Shown here piece after piece: positions 23,650-35,702 of a stretch of 64,000 nt of DNA (positions are counted from its first letter, which is position 1; every line of letters begins with the position of its first letter). The stretch spans positions 24,664 through 88,663 of the forward strand of contig QKYT01000050.1 of NCBI GenBank assembly GCA_003550305.1, in the 5' to 3' direction. The position numbers were made by a program, and so were the translations under genes. This stretch comes from Glomus cerebriforme (taxonomy: Eukaryota > Glomeromycota > Glomeromycetes > Glomerales > Glomeraceae). The notes below the pieces were generated by a model. That model did no database searches and was not told the DNA's origin. It saw only the letters and a list, made by a program, of their open reading frames with translations.

Positions 23650-25900
23650 TTTGTGCTTGACATCGACTTCATTATTGCTTCTATTAAAATATGGAAATTG
23701 ATTTGTAGATCGGCGTAATATAATAGTGGCTTAAAATAATCACTTTTATTTTTAACATCGCGTAAAGGCTGATTATGTACCGTTTTTTTTTCTTGATTGT
23801 TTAATAAAAAGAGATTTTTGATTTAGTTAATGGAAAATTTTTAAATAATTCTAATAATTTGAAATTACCCATCATTAATAATACTATAGACAATAGTATG
23901 TAATGAATCTGTAATTTCTACGACAAGTAAGAATTGAGTATAAAATTAATTATTTAAATTTTACTCCTTATATTTTGATTCGTGATAATGTTAATGATGA
24001 GATTCGTCCTTGATTAGGAAATTCATAAAACTTATATAACTTATATTGCGGGAAAAATATTTTTGGAACCATGGAAAATTAATAATGAAATAGTTAATGA
24101 AATTTAACTTCTTTAGAAGTTTATTATTAACATCAAATGTACAGTATGATGATCAAATTAGAATGCATATGAAAAAAAAGTCGCAATTTGCAAGTTCCCT
24201 GTACTAAATTATCTAATAAAAACGCGGTGTTTCCATCAAAAATCTGGGGTAAAAGGAAAAGTTAGAACCTAATTAAAATGATGAAGTGATAACTAATTGG
24301 TTACTTTATATTGTTAAACAATTATTAAAATTTTACCCTTTCACAAAATATATCCCTTTATTATTATTAGTTGATTTTAAAAATATCAAGTAATTTAAAC
24401 CTAATTAAGAAGATATAATAATAATTTTTAGAAACATTTAGAATCATATAAAGTTAAGGCCGAGATCATTCTTTTGGAGCGAAAAATTCTTTATAATCTT
24501 GCATATGCAGTAAAACCTCGTGGTTGTTAATCTTTTGTTTACTAATATAGGAATTTTAAGAAGGGTGTATTACACATATACTTTAATTAGTATTCCGAGA
24601 TGGTTTATAATGATAAATTCTTCCGAAAGTTGATCAATTATCCTTAGCAGTTAGGTCAAAGAAAATGAATGAATACATTTGTATTGTGGCTTTGTCTCGG
24701 AAATCAAAAAGATTGCGACAGTTATTGCGGCATTTCCTAATTTCATTTCATATGACATCATCATACTTCATTCCTGGTACGATTAATTACAGAAAATTGA
24801 CCAAACTTTATTGAATCAAATAATTAATACCCGAATTCAGGCTTGACCAGTTTTGATCTTTTTTTGTCAATTATTATCCTAATTTATATACAATTATACA
24901 ATTTCTTTTTCCTTCATGAGTTTAATATATATATATATAGTATATTTCAAAATTGTTAAGACAATTTTTAAGATTACAAAACTGCGGAGTTGGGAAGGTC
25001 AATTTATCATATTAATACAGATAACTTATACTATTCTTCTCTACGAGAGAATAAAAGAACGAGGCGCATGCGAAATCTTTAGCCAAAAGTGAAAAAATTA
25101 TTCATTTTTCACGTGATATGATGTAAAAATCTTTCGATTTCAGAAATCGCCTTATGCATTACATATAATTTTTTTTTTCTAAATAATGCATATTACGTAA
25201 AAAAAATTGGGCTAAAAAAGATAATCTTTACTTTATTAAAAATTAATCGCATGTTCCCAAAAAAAAACTTATTTATAGAAAAAAAATATATCTCGTTTTG
25301 ATCAAGTTCAAAATTCGGATTTCCCCTTTTTTTTATAACTTTTGGTTAATTAAAGTAATTAAATTTTTTTTTTTTTTTTGTGAGAAAAAGGATTTAATAT
25401 TAAAATTTTTTTAATTTAATATATAAAAAAATGGTGATTTCATAGACTTACAATTCACTATATTTAGTATCAATTGATTCTTATTAAGCAATATCCAATT
25501 TAGTATAGAAACATTGTGGTTAAATAATTAAAAATAGATGATTGGGAATTGTACCAAAAAAAGAAATCATTGTTTTTTTTCTACAGTTAATAAAAATAAA
25601 TCTTACCGCCACTTTAGTTTCCCAAATTAAGCACAAACTTTAATTTACAATTTATCGAAACTTACACAAATTTAAAAAGGGTCAAATCATATTTAAATTA
25701 TTACGAGTACTTTGTGCACAGCTTATTATTCGGTTTATTATATATATCATTCCAAATTTCTTATATATATAACTGGTCAATTTCCCTGTTTTCTTTTTTT
25801 TTTTTTTATCCTTTAAACTTTCTTAAAAATTCATATATAATTATTTTTTTTTTTTTAATCACTATTATTATCTAATAATATTTTCCTTTCTAAACTAATA
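23650..25900. other. 2.25-kb gene-free stretch
   Basis: AT-rich, with an AT dinucleotide run (24929-24940) and long A/T homopolymers near 25360-25380. The last 100 bp upstream of the secreted-protein gene are T-rich (pyrimidine tracts at 25789-25808 and 25846-25857), as is common before fungal starts. No gene seen. Confidence 0.4.
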
Positions 25901-26597
25901 ATGAAGACTACAAGTTTATTATTTGTTGCTTTGGCCGCCGTCTTTACCTTGGCTCCCACAAGCGAAGCGGTATGTGCTAATATGGCAGTATATACCGACT
26001 GTAAAAATAGAGGCAATGCTCAATTAAATGCTTGTGGTTTCGATGATTGGACTTGTAAATGTGCTGCAAATACTGGTATGTAAAAGAAAACAAGTGCTTT
26101 AATATTTAATGACCTTTACTTATTCTTTTCTTTTCTCTTTTTTTTAAAAAAAATTCTAGCTATTCAAAATTGTTACCTTCAATGTCCAGACGATACTGAT
26201 ATCCAAACCGAAGGAAGAGCATATCAGGTAAAGAAAAAGAAATTCTTTTTCTTTATTCACTTCAATATAATATGAAATAAATTCATAATCTTTTTTTTTT
26301 TTTCAGCCTGCAACACAACAATCATGTTTATTGGCTGCAAGTCAATCATCATCTAAAGCATTAGCTACTCCAGCAGCTACTCCTTTAGTTCCAGCAGCAG
26401 CACCAGCAACAACTCCACCACCAGCTGTTCCAGCTGCGAATCAACCACCTGCAGGAGTTCCAGGAGCTCCTGGTCAATCTACTAGTGCTAATTTACCTAC
26501 CCCTTCTGGTAAATCTGCCGCTAATTACAATAAAATAAATGTTATGTTTGCTGCTGTTCCACCCGTAGCTGCTGTTATAATTGGACAATTTATTTAG
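25901..26597 (+). CDS. Secreted CFEM-like GPI-anchored protein
   Basis: Three exons: 25901-26075, 26160-26227, 26307-26597; 177 residues. A signal peptide (about 1-23, MKTTSLLFVALAAVFTLAPT then SEA) is followed by a small domain with eight cysteines in CFEM-like order, including ACGFDDWTCKC with the Asp before C-x-C. In CFEM proteins this Asp can bind haem iron. Then comes a Pro/Ala-rich linker (PAATPLVPAAAPATTPPPAV), a Ser/Gly segment (PTPSGKSAAN) and a hydrophobic tail (VMFAAVPPVAAVIIGQFI) consistent with GPI attachment. Likely a wall or membrane surface protein. CFEM proteins serve in iron or haem capture or host interaction, and which applies here is not shown. Confidence 0.77.
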
Positions 26598-28039
26598 ATA
26601 TTATTTTACATAATTTTTTTTTTTAAAAAAAAAAAAAAATAAAAATAACAAAATTTTAATTTTTGATTTGTCCTCGTTTTATTTACAAGATTTTTTTTTC
26701 AATTTTTTTTTTTACTCTTTTACTATCTCGTAGATCTTACCTTTTTTCTTTAATCATAGAAAAAAAAAAAAAAAAAATAACAATAATATTAATATTAATA
26801 CTGTAATTATAAAAATTATAAAATAATTTTTTTTTTAATGCATGCGATCTAATAAATGACAATGCAAAACGACAAATAATAATTTAAACGGTGAAAATCC
26901 GCTTTACTATATATGGTAGGATATATTTGCATAGATGCTTGTAATTTAAAATGTACGCTTCATATAATATACGCAAAAAAAACAAAAAGATTGACTAAAT
27001 ATTTGGCCCCTGATTATTTCAGTTGTTCTTTAATGTATCAATGCTTAGGAATATGCAGTACAAACAGCTGCATGCAGATCAACAAATTTATCCTCTCAAA
27101 TTAATGAATTTACGAAACACATCATATAACGAAATTTATTATAAGTTCTGTAATAATTATTATATATATAAAAATATTAAAAATTACAATAAAAGAATTG
27201 AAAGTTTTCAATACTTTTCAATATTTTGATAATTCTTTAAAGAACTTTCGATTTGTGAGTTGATGATTGTGAAATTCTATTCGACACAATTTATAATATC
27301 GCGGCGCTGGATCTACATTATTAATAATTTATGCACTCATTCCATCTGTGTAATCAAAATAGAAAGGAAAGGTGTACTAATAATTTAATATCTGCGTCAC
27401 AAAAATCCCGGTTCCTGCGGAAGGTTCCAATTTACATATGCAATAAAATTAAATTAATGTAACTGATTTTTTTTTGTATCATCTCATCTTTCTTACCAGT
27501 TACTCAGCAGTTTTGATGCTCTCCTAGATTAATTAATTATTTATTATCATTAAAACAACAAAAATTCTGAATTAATTTGTAATAATTACTGTATTCTAGT
27601 TTCGTCATAATCCCAAAACCTTTAAAACTTTTCTTAATAACTTTAATAACATTGAATATCATACATTTTGTGCACAGCTAACTTTATAGAAAAAAAATTT
27701 GTTCAAGAAAATAGAAATTATAATTCATAATTATTATTGTTATTTACAATACTGTATATCTGATATTACTAAATATTATTATTACTATTTCATAAATTGC
27801 TATTTATACTACTATAGAAAATTAAAAAGGCATGTAAAAAAATCTTGATGAGGTGGGAGTTTTTTTCTAATACTATATGCGAATCTAACTTGATTGTTCA
27901 TGTGATAAAAGAAACAAAAAATAAAAAAATAAAAATGAAAAATAAATTAAATTAAGAAATTATTAGTGACATTTATATTGTTTCGGACCCGAAACTTACC
28001 CTAAAATCAAATGGAAAATTTTGAGGTGCACAACTCTCT
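26598..28039. other. 1.4-kb gene-free stretch
   Basis: Very AT-rich with poly-T and poly-A tracts (26613-26638, 26696-26714, 26761-26777). Overlapping open frames at 26913-27229 have no coding character. Nothing supported. Confidence 0.4.
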
Positions 28040-29290
28040 CTATATTTGATCATAGTTTCCTGTACTTTCACTATTGAAACCACTAGGTAGTGGTTCAAGC
28101 ATGTTCGAAAAAATCGGATTATCTCTAAGAGCGTAAATGGCTTTTCTTGTTTTATGCTTTAATATTTCATCTTCGTTCATTTCTTCATAAAAGTCTTCCA
28201 TTGGTGCAATATCATCATAGGGATTGTGCAAACTTCCATCAAATAAATCCAGAAACTTCATACGATTGGTATCAGCAATACCATTAATTCTAGGTTTTGC
28301 TGATTTCACCATCTTGCTAATCACCTTAAGTGCAGTCTTGCGATTTGTTAATGTTACTTCCATAATTTTCTTACTTTTACTCAACCAAAAAATATTCCAA
28401 ACATTATTCATATCTGTCAATACTCCGATAACTTTTACATCAACATCTACAAAACAGTCTGCAACAATCATCTCAAGAATAGCTTGAGGAATGTGATGTT
28501 CTTCTATCACCTTTTTTAATTCTATAGTTGCATGAATTCCGTGTTTAAGTAATTTACCCTGGACACAATCCTTTTTCACTAAAATGATATCTGTTCCGCC
28601 ATGGATGTTGAAAGGTAACATAAAATCTTTACGCATGTTTAAGAATTCTTTTTTATCAACAACATCTTCAATTATAATATCTTCGGGAAGTATCGGTTTG
28701 AGGTGATCATTAAGATATTTAATTATTTTTATACGTTGTTCTTTGTGATTTTCTGCGTGGTTGGTCCACTTATAGGGAACTATGTCCTCCTTTGGATATT
28801 GTTTATAAAAAATGTACAGGCTTTAGGGACAATTTAGAATGTTGAAGAAAGCGATGGAAGTCATTATCATTAATTGCTGAAAGAGATGCTGTTTCGTACT
28901 TTGCATTAACTTGATCATAAATAAATTTGATTTTATCCAGAACTTCATTAATGAGCAAAGGATCTTTTGTGCAAAAAGGTGTTTTGTTTGGGTGGTGTTT
29001 GATGATAAGAAATAGAAAAGGAAGTTATTATTGACAATTATAAATGAGAAAGAGGAAAATTTTAAGCTTCGATAGCATCTGTGTTAGAACATACCAGGCT
29101 TCAAGAAAGTCCTAAGATAAGCAAGCTTATCTTTATCCGCATCAAAATGACCAAGGTCTGACAATGCATCAGATTGTTGATCTTTATGTTTTGTGAAATG
29201 TGATAATAATTCAGCCTTCTCCGTTAGAGTTTCAGCGAGGCGAGCAATTTCCGTTTTAATGTTTACAGAGGCGATATCTGTTCCTAACAT
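28040..29290 (-). pseudogene. Nuclease-like (PD-(D/E)XK type) effector relative, frame-broken
   Basis: Two exons, 29095-29290 and from 28963 downward, phases compatible through a GT-AG intron. The first part is helical (IARLAETLTEKAELLSHF). The second continues open until about 28826, where the frame is lost at a run of six T (minus-strand sense) and then resumes in the next frame down to 28040. The downstream part has GGTDIILV (Asp) followed about 20 residues later by ATIELKK (E-x-K), a PD-(D/E)XK nuclease layout seen in Crinkler/RHS-type effector proteins of this fungal group. I see no LFLAK-type N-terminal motif and no signal peptide. Either a young pseudogene or a homopolymer error in the assembly. 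Confidence 0.55.
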
Positions 29291-30489
29291 TATTTATTAT
29301 TTAGTACAAATCTGAGAAAGAAATTTTAATGCGTATTGAGAGAGAGATATATAAATATATGAGAAATCGATTGTTACGCAATACGCAACTATTGTAAAAG
29401 AAATTTCGAGAATAAATTACAGTATGATGAGTAACTTATTGATCCTTATTTGAGGATTGTTTTTTAAAAAATTTTATTATAGCGCAGCGATCAGAAACCT
29501 TTGTCAACCATTTTCAAACAATTATGTTTCCTTACTCATATTTGCATTACACTTTTATACCATATCGGTTAAATATTATTGACAATAATTGACCAAAATC
29601 CGATAAGTATGACTGTCTTAAAAATCATTTAAATATTACAATCTTTTTCTTGATAACAATGGTTATTTTTACTCAATTTTCTTTTAACTAAGCATATATT
29701 ATTAGACAGTTATTATGAAATAAAGGAAATAAAGGAATTATCTGATATTTTTATTATATATATATTTATATACAAATTTTATCGATGATGGCAGTAGGTG
29801 GGATAAACCGGTCTAAATGGATATTTTTTTTTAGAAATTTGAGCCATTTGAACTGAAAAGATAACTTAATACTACGATAATTTTTAACATCTTTATTTAC
29901 ACATTATATTTAATGTTTTATTAATGTTTTATTTTAAATATCAAACTGATATTGTGTTTTGAAAAGAGCAAGCTGATGATTTGCCAATTTTTTTGTTTAC
30001 CTGGAGGGAAAAAAAGGTGAATTATTTTTTTCTTGAATTGACTTAATACCGTAGCAGTAACACGAAATATATGAATAAAGGTGAAAAAGAATTTTTCTTG
30101 ACAAATGTTGAGGTTAAGTTTAAAACTGGCTTTTTTTAGTACCCACTGTGATCTGAATTTTTAAATAAGAAAAATTCGTGAATTTTTCTTAATCTTGTCA
30201 TTTTAATTTTTATTTAATTAAGAGTGATTCATGTTATTGTAAAAACTATCATAATAAATATGAATTATATATTCAATTTGAGAGAATATATAATCAAAGC
30301 AAAAAAGCTTTATGAATCACAATTATGCATAATCATTGTGTGTTTGATTCATCTTTAGCTAATTATATAAATATATCTATTCTACTCCAAGAATTTTTCC
30401 TTTGACAGGCTTAAACGTATATAGAAAATCTCCAAAAACACTTTCGTTAATCTAAGGATTTGAGCTTTCTTTTTTAAGGACTTTTTTTG
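29291..30489. other. Gene-free stretch
   Basis: AT-rich sequence with no supported gene. It includes GGTATAAT-like chance motifs only. Confidence 0.35.
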
Positions 30490-30635
30490 GTCCCTTTCTA
30501 CCCAGTCTACCAAAGCTCTGGAGGAGGAGTGGTAGTATCTTCCTTATAACAATCCGTCGTAAGGTCTGCCAAGCTCTAGAGGAGGGGTTGGTTATCTACC
30601 TTCCTTACGACACAAGGATTGTTGGAGGGGGCAAA
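30490..30635. repeat. Imperfect tandem duplication, about 65 bp unit
   Basis: GTCTACCAAAGCTCTGGAGG...TATCTTCCTTATAAC and GTCTGCCAAGCTCTAGAGG...CTACCTTCCTTACGAC are two diverged copies. CGTCGTAAGG and CCTTACGACAC also form an inverted pair. GC content is well above the surroundings, suggesting a fragment of a dispersed repeat. Confidence 0.55.
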
Positions 30636-31714
30636 CCAGTACATAATTAGTCTAGTAATAATCATGTAAGACAAAGTGGAAAAAAATATAAAATAAAGAG
30701 TAAAAAAAAATCAAAAGATAAAAAGAAAATAAAAAAAAAAAGAAAAAATTAAAAAGAATATAAAGAATAAAAAAAGAAAAAAATTAGAAAGAAAAATAAA
30801 AAAAAAAGCAAAAAATTATAAAGAAATTAAATAAATTTTAAAGAAATAAAAGTATAAATATAAGAGGGCATTTGCTTACGGATTAATTGTTACTGTGGTT
30901 TTGTCAACTTTTTAAAATTGGTATGTATCTGTATTTTCTTTTTTTCTCTTAAGATTTCAGCTTGGACTTGAATATACTTATATTATAATACGGCAAGTCC
31001 AGATTTGTGAATTGTAGGTGAGTTGTTAATGTTTAAACTGAACAAAACTTGTCACCTCTACGTGTGTTCAGGAGAGACAAGTATAGATTAACCTATATCT
31101 GGCCAAGTGCAAGCATAAGTTTCTTCTCGAAGATTGTTATTTTCGGCCGGTGGAATAATTATTATCACCTACATTGTGAGCTCGAAAGTCGAAAGTTATA
31201 TTATACACCACGGAATTTTTGTATAAAACACGAGATAGGAATAGAAATAACATACCGTATACATCCGAAAATAAGCAACAGTGGCCTGCTTTACTACAAT
31301 TTTGACCAGAATTATAAGGATCTTGGCCGGCATTATGTGTAAAATATGTTGCTTAATTTCGGAGGAATACTGTATATCAGATACGATCATAATATAATGA
31401 TTTTACTGCGCCTGTAACCATTATACATCAAAAGTTTTTTGTACTATTTTATAAGAACTTCAATGTTTTTTAATATTTTTGTTTGCCCACATTTCGGGCT
31501 TTATTTTTAGAGGCAAATTTTTTACTATTCTATAATATATATGTGTTAGTATGCTTGCAAAGAACGAAATTGTTTTTACCATACATATTTTTTATGAAAG
31601 AGAACATTATTAAAAGTGTGCTTCTGTAAAAAAAAAAAGAAGAAAACAAGTGCACATATGTTTTATTTTTATTTATAAGACAAAGATCTATTTCGTTAAT
31701 GCTTTAAAGGTATC
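30636..31714. other. Low-complexity and gene-free stretch
   Basis: 30670-30850 is a purine-rich A/AAAG tract. 31049-31390 carries open frames on both strands with no protein character. Confidence 0.4.
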
Positions 31715-32525
31715 TCTTAAATAGTTAAGGTATGGTTTTGTTATTTAGGTACGGTATGATCAAATTTTTGCAGGTATGCCCGTACCTAAAACTATTTGTA
31801 TATATATACAACCAATGTTGCGGGTACTGTACGATCCTAACTATTAAAAAGCATACCTGCAACTTTATTTAATTATATAGTATAAAAACATTATACTTAG
31901 TATAGTCAGTAGTTNNNNNNNNNNNNNNNNNNNNNNNNNNNNNNNNNNNNNNNNNNNNNNNNNNNNNNNNNNNNNNNNNNNNNNNNNNNNNNNNNNNNNN
32001 NNNNNNNNNNNNNNNNNNNNACTAAAATCTTTATAAATATTAATATTAATTTAATATGTATCTTACATTAATTATTCAATAAAATGCTTAAAATTAATTN
32101 TANTTATCCANTNTGTACATATACAATATTTTTATTAGAAATGTTTANAACAAATAAAAATGCTACAAATAAAAATGCTATTTAGAAAAATGAATCAGAC
32201 ATGCTAAAAATCTAAAATAAAGGTTAAAAGAATCTTTCATGATAAATATGGAATAATTCGCATTAAAGCAAATATTTAATCAAATTGCTTATTATTTATT
32301 TCGTTCCAATTCCAATTCCATTTTTTTTTCTGTAATTCTTTATACTTCAAATCAATTCACTTTGTTTAAGCTTTAATTTCCAATCAGCAAACTCATTATA
32401 TATAAAAAATCCAATAATAAATTATTAGCTATATCGGTATGATTTGAATCGTACCTATACACAACCTGTATATAATTAATCATACCTTACCTTTCATATA
32501 ATATCGTACCATAACTAAATACTAT
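31715..32525. repeat. Possible diverged inverted repeat around an assembly gap
   Basis: The left side has AGTTAAGGTATGG, TAGGTACGGTATGATC and GTACCTAAAAC. The right side has GAATCGTACCTATAC, ATACCTTACC and TCGTACCATAACTA in reverse sense. Arms are only loosely similar. The unknown bases lie between them. Confidence 0.35.
31915..32020. other. Assembly gap (106 N)
   Basis: A run of N from 31915 to 32020, with single N calls continuing between 32100 and 32147. No content can be read. Confidence 0.99.
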
Positions 32526-33704
32526 ATACTCAGCGGGCCATAGTACCTGCAAATTTCAGAGGGTTGATCTTGTACCACCAAGTCTATAACTCGAATAGTG
32601 TGCGTTTAGAAACTTGTGAGTAAAATTAGATTCTTAAAATCATATCAATACATCCCGAAATTTTTAGGTAGTTTGGAAACACGTGGAATTCTATACATCA
32701 AAATATGGCACGCAAACCCACCCATTTTATTGTATAATTGTGTATTATCATAAAATTCATAAAATTTCATTGGAAATCTGTAGAATTCTTTAGCGAAATA
32801 CGTGGAATTCATCTGCAGATTTACTGCGGAATTCAAGAAATTATTAATAACGCAGTATAACTATACAAAAATATATCAATATTAATATTACAAACCTTTA
32901 TTAATTGCTTTATTTAACTCAAGACATTTGTTGAACAATATGGACGATTCCCATATAATTTTTTTATCCTTAACCAAAGAAATTTTTAGAATAAATATAA
33001 AATATAATATAAGTAATTAAAAAAAAATTAAATAGTGTATAAGATATGATTAAAAAATATTTTTTAAAAATCCTCCGATTAATCCATGTGTGACGATGGA
33101 TACATTTCCACATATTCCGGTACAGGGTAATCAGTTCAACATAGATTTCTCTAGATCCTCTGTCAAAAACATCCTGATGTATAAAATGGTCCTTTTTTTT
33201 CACGCAAAAGAGGGGGGATATATGGTATATATTATATAATAATAATATTTTAGACTAGCAGACTTTAAACAGACCAATTCCAATCCAGCAAACCATAACA
33301 CTGGATAAAACTATCCTTGATAATTTTATGTTTTTCACCCAGACTACTGCAACTACTAAGTTGAACAAAATCTGGCAAATCGATTGAATTTGTACAATCT
33401 TATAAGTTGTAAAGTATTAATTAATATAAGGTAATAAAGATAAATGGGAAAATGTTTGTTATTTTAATTGCTATTTAGCATTTTGTTAAAAATAATGTAT
33501 ATAATTTATCTAAACTTAACCAGCGGAATTATTCCCCCCCATTTATATTTTTATTAGAATATTGACTTAATAATAATTTGAAAGTATAATTTATGTGAAG
33601 GGAATGTTTTAAGCAAGAAAAGGCAGAGAAATTATGAAAGATTGGTTTTATAGTTAAATTAAATTGTATTTTTTTGCGTTAGACTTTTTTTTTTAAAACA
33701 GAAT
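32526..33704. other. Gene-free stretch
   Basis: AT-rich, with a C-run (33534-33540) and scattered short frames. No supported gene. Confidence 0.4.
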
Positions 33705-35345
33705 TTTTAAATTTTTATGTTCATTTTACATACTGTATTTTTTATCATTTCTTTTTTTTTAAATTTGGGGTACGCGGAATTATACCCCAGTCAATATTCT
33801 ATAAGAAAATTTATATATCTGTCTACTGTTTTTTTAAGAATTCCATGTCAACATAGTAACTTTCCATATTGTCTTTGAATTCTTTAAATTGTTTGAACTC
33901 CTTTTTGAATTGATTGAATTCCACTTCAAATTCCGCTTGGTTGCTGATATTATTTGACGTGGTAACATCTTTCTCCAATTTTGCCTTTTCCTGTTCTTTG
34001 AACATAAACAGAGACACAAACCCAAATGGGTTCACCTTTCCACTGCCAAAGAGGAAGCCGTAAATTCCACAGATAGTAAGATAACCACCGATATTGCTGT
34101 AAAGGTCAGCCAGCGTGAGAGAGGGCTCTTCAGTCAGTATTAGGACATTTTTTGGTGCAATGATGCCTACTCTTATTAGTGCTCCAGTATCGCTAAAATA
34201 ATCTACTGGTTGAATGAGGGAGCATTGGAAGCTACGAAAAGTGCGACCTCCATTTAAAGTTTTGTAACGGGTCTCTGTATATTGTATAAGACCATTACCA
34301 GTTATTATTTCCACTGCTACATTACTGAATTTGTTTCCTTCAGGAATTGTAGTTGTCCAATTCATCTCATTGTTGGTATCACCAACGAAAACAAGAAGAC
34401 CAGAACTCATGTTTTGGGATGTGAGTTGAGAAAACTCAAAATCATAAATTCCTCCGATAGCATCCTTCGGCTTCAAGGAATTTCTGCCATCAAACAGGAG
34501 ACATTTACCATTTTCTCCATTAATCTCGTTTAATGAATCAGTTAAATTAATAGGTTCCTTACTAAGATCAGCAGGTGTGGTAGAATACAAGGCGGTACTA
34601 GAGAAGAGTTCATTATTTGATAATGAACAAAAAAGAAAAGATGGCGACAGTGTGTTATCTTCCAAATTCGAAGATATCAATGGGTCATCATTTATCATTT
34701 TATCGACATTATATATCGTGAGTCCCAACAAGCCAGCAGCAAGGAAAATGAAAACGATTGTTTTAGTTATTCTGGTGTGGCGGCTTCGATTCTTGTCTGC
34801 TAGCAAATCAGTAAAATATTCCCTAACTTGTTTACGGTACTCATAGTGATCATCAGGTCGAAGGATTCGTATAATAAATATGACAGCTACGGTTACTATG
34901 AAAATTAGGGTTACAGATATGGCAAACAGACCGGGTATGCCGTTAATAATCTTAAACCAACGAAGTTCCTGAAAACTGCCAGCAGATTTGTCGTCCATGA
35001 CGTTTTTATTATGATAAAGTCTAATTAAGTATGCTTATAAAACCACAAGTTGTCATTATATATTGGGCATAAAAAAATTGGAAGAATAGCAAATATTATA
35101 TAGTCATTGCAAGTAGGTTATACAGTGTGCTTTTTATTCTATAAATACAGTATATCGGAATCTTTATTTTCCATCAATGGGTCTGACTGACGTTTCACAG
35201 ACCGACAACTTTATTTTAAGATGTAATAAAAATAACACTGAAAAAGTTTTTTTATAAAAATATTTTCCGATAATTTCCTAATTTGGTAATTAATAATACA
35301 TTCGCCATAATTATTGTTTCAGTATTTAATTAATATACATTAAAT
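33705..35345 (-). repeat. Segmental duplication, copy 1
   Basis: Closely similar, in the same orientation, to about 42255-44225. The similarity includes the whole three-TM gene, its 3' flank (AATTATACCCCAGTCAATAT) and its upstream region (ATTTTCCATCAATGGGTC; CTAATTTGGTAATTAATAAT). Confidence 0.85.
33823..34998 (-). CDS. Lineage-specific three-TM membrane protein, intact copy
   Basis: Single-exon, 391 residues, no family recognised. Hydrophobic segments: about 22-45 (GLFAISVTLIFIVTVAVIFI), 84-101 (IVFIFLAAGLLGLTIYNV) and about 310-330 (IGGYLTICGIYGFLFGSG). Between the second and third lies a roughly 200-residue domain rich in Asn, Ser and Thr with a few N-glycosylation sites, probably outside the cytosol. 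The C-terminal 60 residues are charged and helical (FNQFKKEFKQFKEFKDNM), likely a coiled coil. A second copy at 42372-43936 is interrupted by a foldback element. The near-identity between copies suggests a recent duplication. Function unknown. Confidence 0.8.
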   Translation of the reverse strand: MDDKSAGSFQELRWFKIINGIPGLFAISVTLIFIVTVAVIFIIRILRPDDHYEYRKQVREYFTDLLADKNRSRHTRITKTIVFIFLAAGLLGLTIYNVDKMINDDPLISSNLEDNTLSPSFLFCSLSNNELFSSTALYSTTPADLSKEPINLTDSLNEINGENGKCLLFDGRNSLKPKDAIGGIYDFEFSQLTSQNMSSGLLVFVGDTNNEMNWTTTIPEGNKFSNVAVEIITGNGLIQYTETRYKTLNGGRTFRSFQCSLIQPVDYFSDTGALIRVGIIAPKNVLILTEEPSLTLADLYSNIGGYLTICGIYGFLFGSGKVNPFGFVSLFMFKEQEKAKLEKDVTTSNNISNQAEFEVEFNQFKKEFKQFKEFKDNMESYYVDMEFLKKQ

Positions 35346-35377
35346 GTACTACAAACAATGTTAATGTACAGAATTTT
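34999..35377. other. Upstream region of the three-TM gene
   Basis: Shared with the second copy. It contains GGGTCTGACTGACGTTTCACAGACCGACAAC (35176-35206 area), a fragment related to the TCGGTGAAATGA hairpin family. Confidence 0.4.
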
Positions 35378-35702
35378 GGGTCTGTTTCATTTCATCGACA
35401 ATCATTTCACCGACAGACGTTTCACTGACGAACGTTTAACCGACAGGGTCATTTTACCGATAATAGTTCCACCGACAAGGCTATATTACAATTGGAATAA
35501 AAATTTAAAACTTTTTTATTATATAGTATAAGTTGAAAAGAAAATTTTTGTCGGTGATCAGTGAAATGTCTGTCGGTGAATTGATCCTGTCTGTCTGTCA
35601 GTGAAATGATTGTCAGTGAAGTATATATTTTTTTTTGTTGGTGAAATAACTCTATCAGTGAACCGTTTGTCGGTGAAATGATTGATGAAATGAATGCGAC
35701 CC
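35378..35702. mobile_element. Hairpin element, GGGTC...GACCC family
   Basis: 325 bp starting GGGTCTGTTTCATTTCATCG and ending ATGAAATGAATGCGACCC. The left half repeats TTTCACCGACA-type units, the right half their complement TGTCGGTGAAATG, so the whole can fold into one hairpin around an AT-rich centre (35480-35545). No coding capacity and no clear target duplication. Fragments of the same family occur at 44340-44430, 45321-45365 and 53547-53610. Confidence 0.75.

Noticed and set aside
24929..24940. AT dinucleotide run as a possible origin or matrix-attachment site
   Set aside because: Such runs are common in this AT-rich genome and nothing else here supports a function.
31049..31390. Overlapping open frames on both strands
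   Set aside because: They mirror each other, have no recognisable motif, and lie in intergenic sequence before the assembly gap.
35378..35702. Regularly spaced short repeats that look like a CRISPR array
   Set aside because: Units invert halfway, spacing is irregular and the genome is eukaryotic with spliced genes; the structure is a hairpin element.
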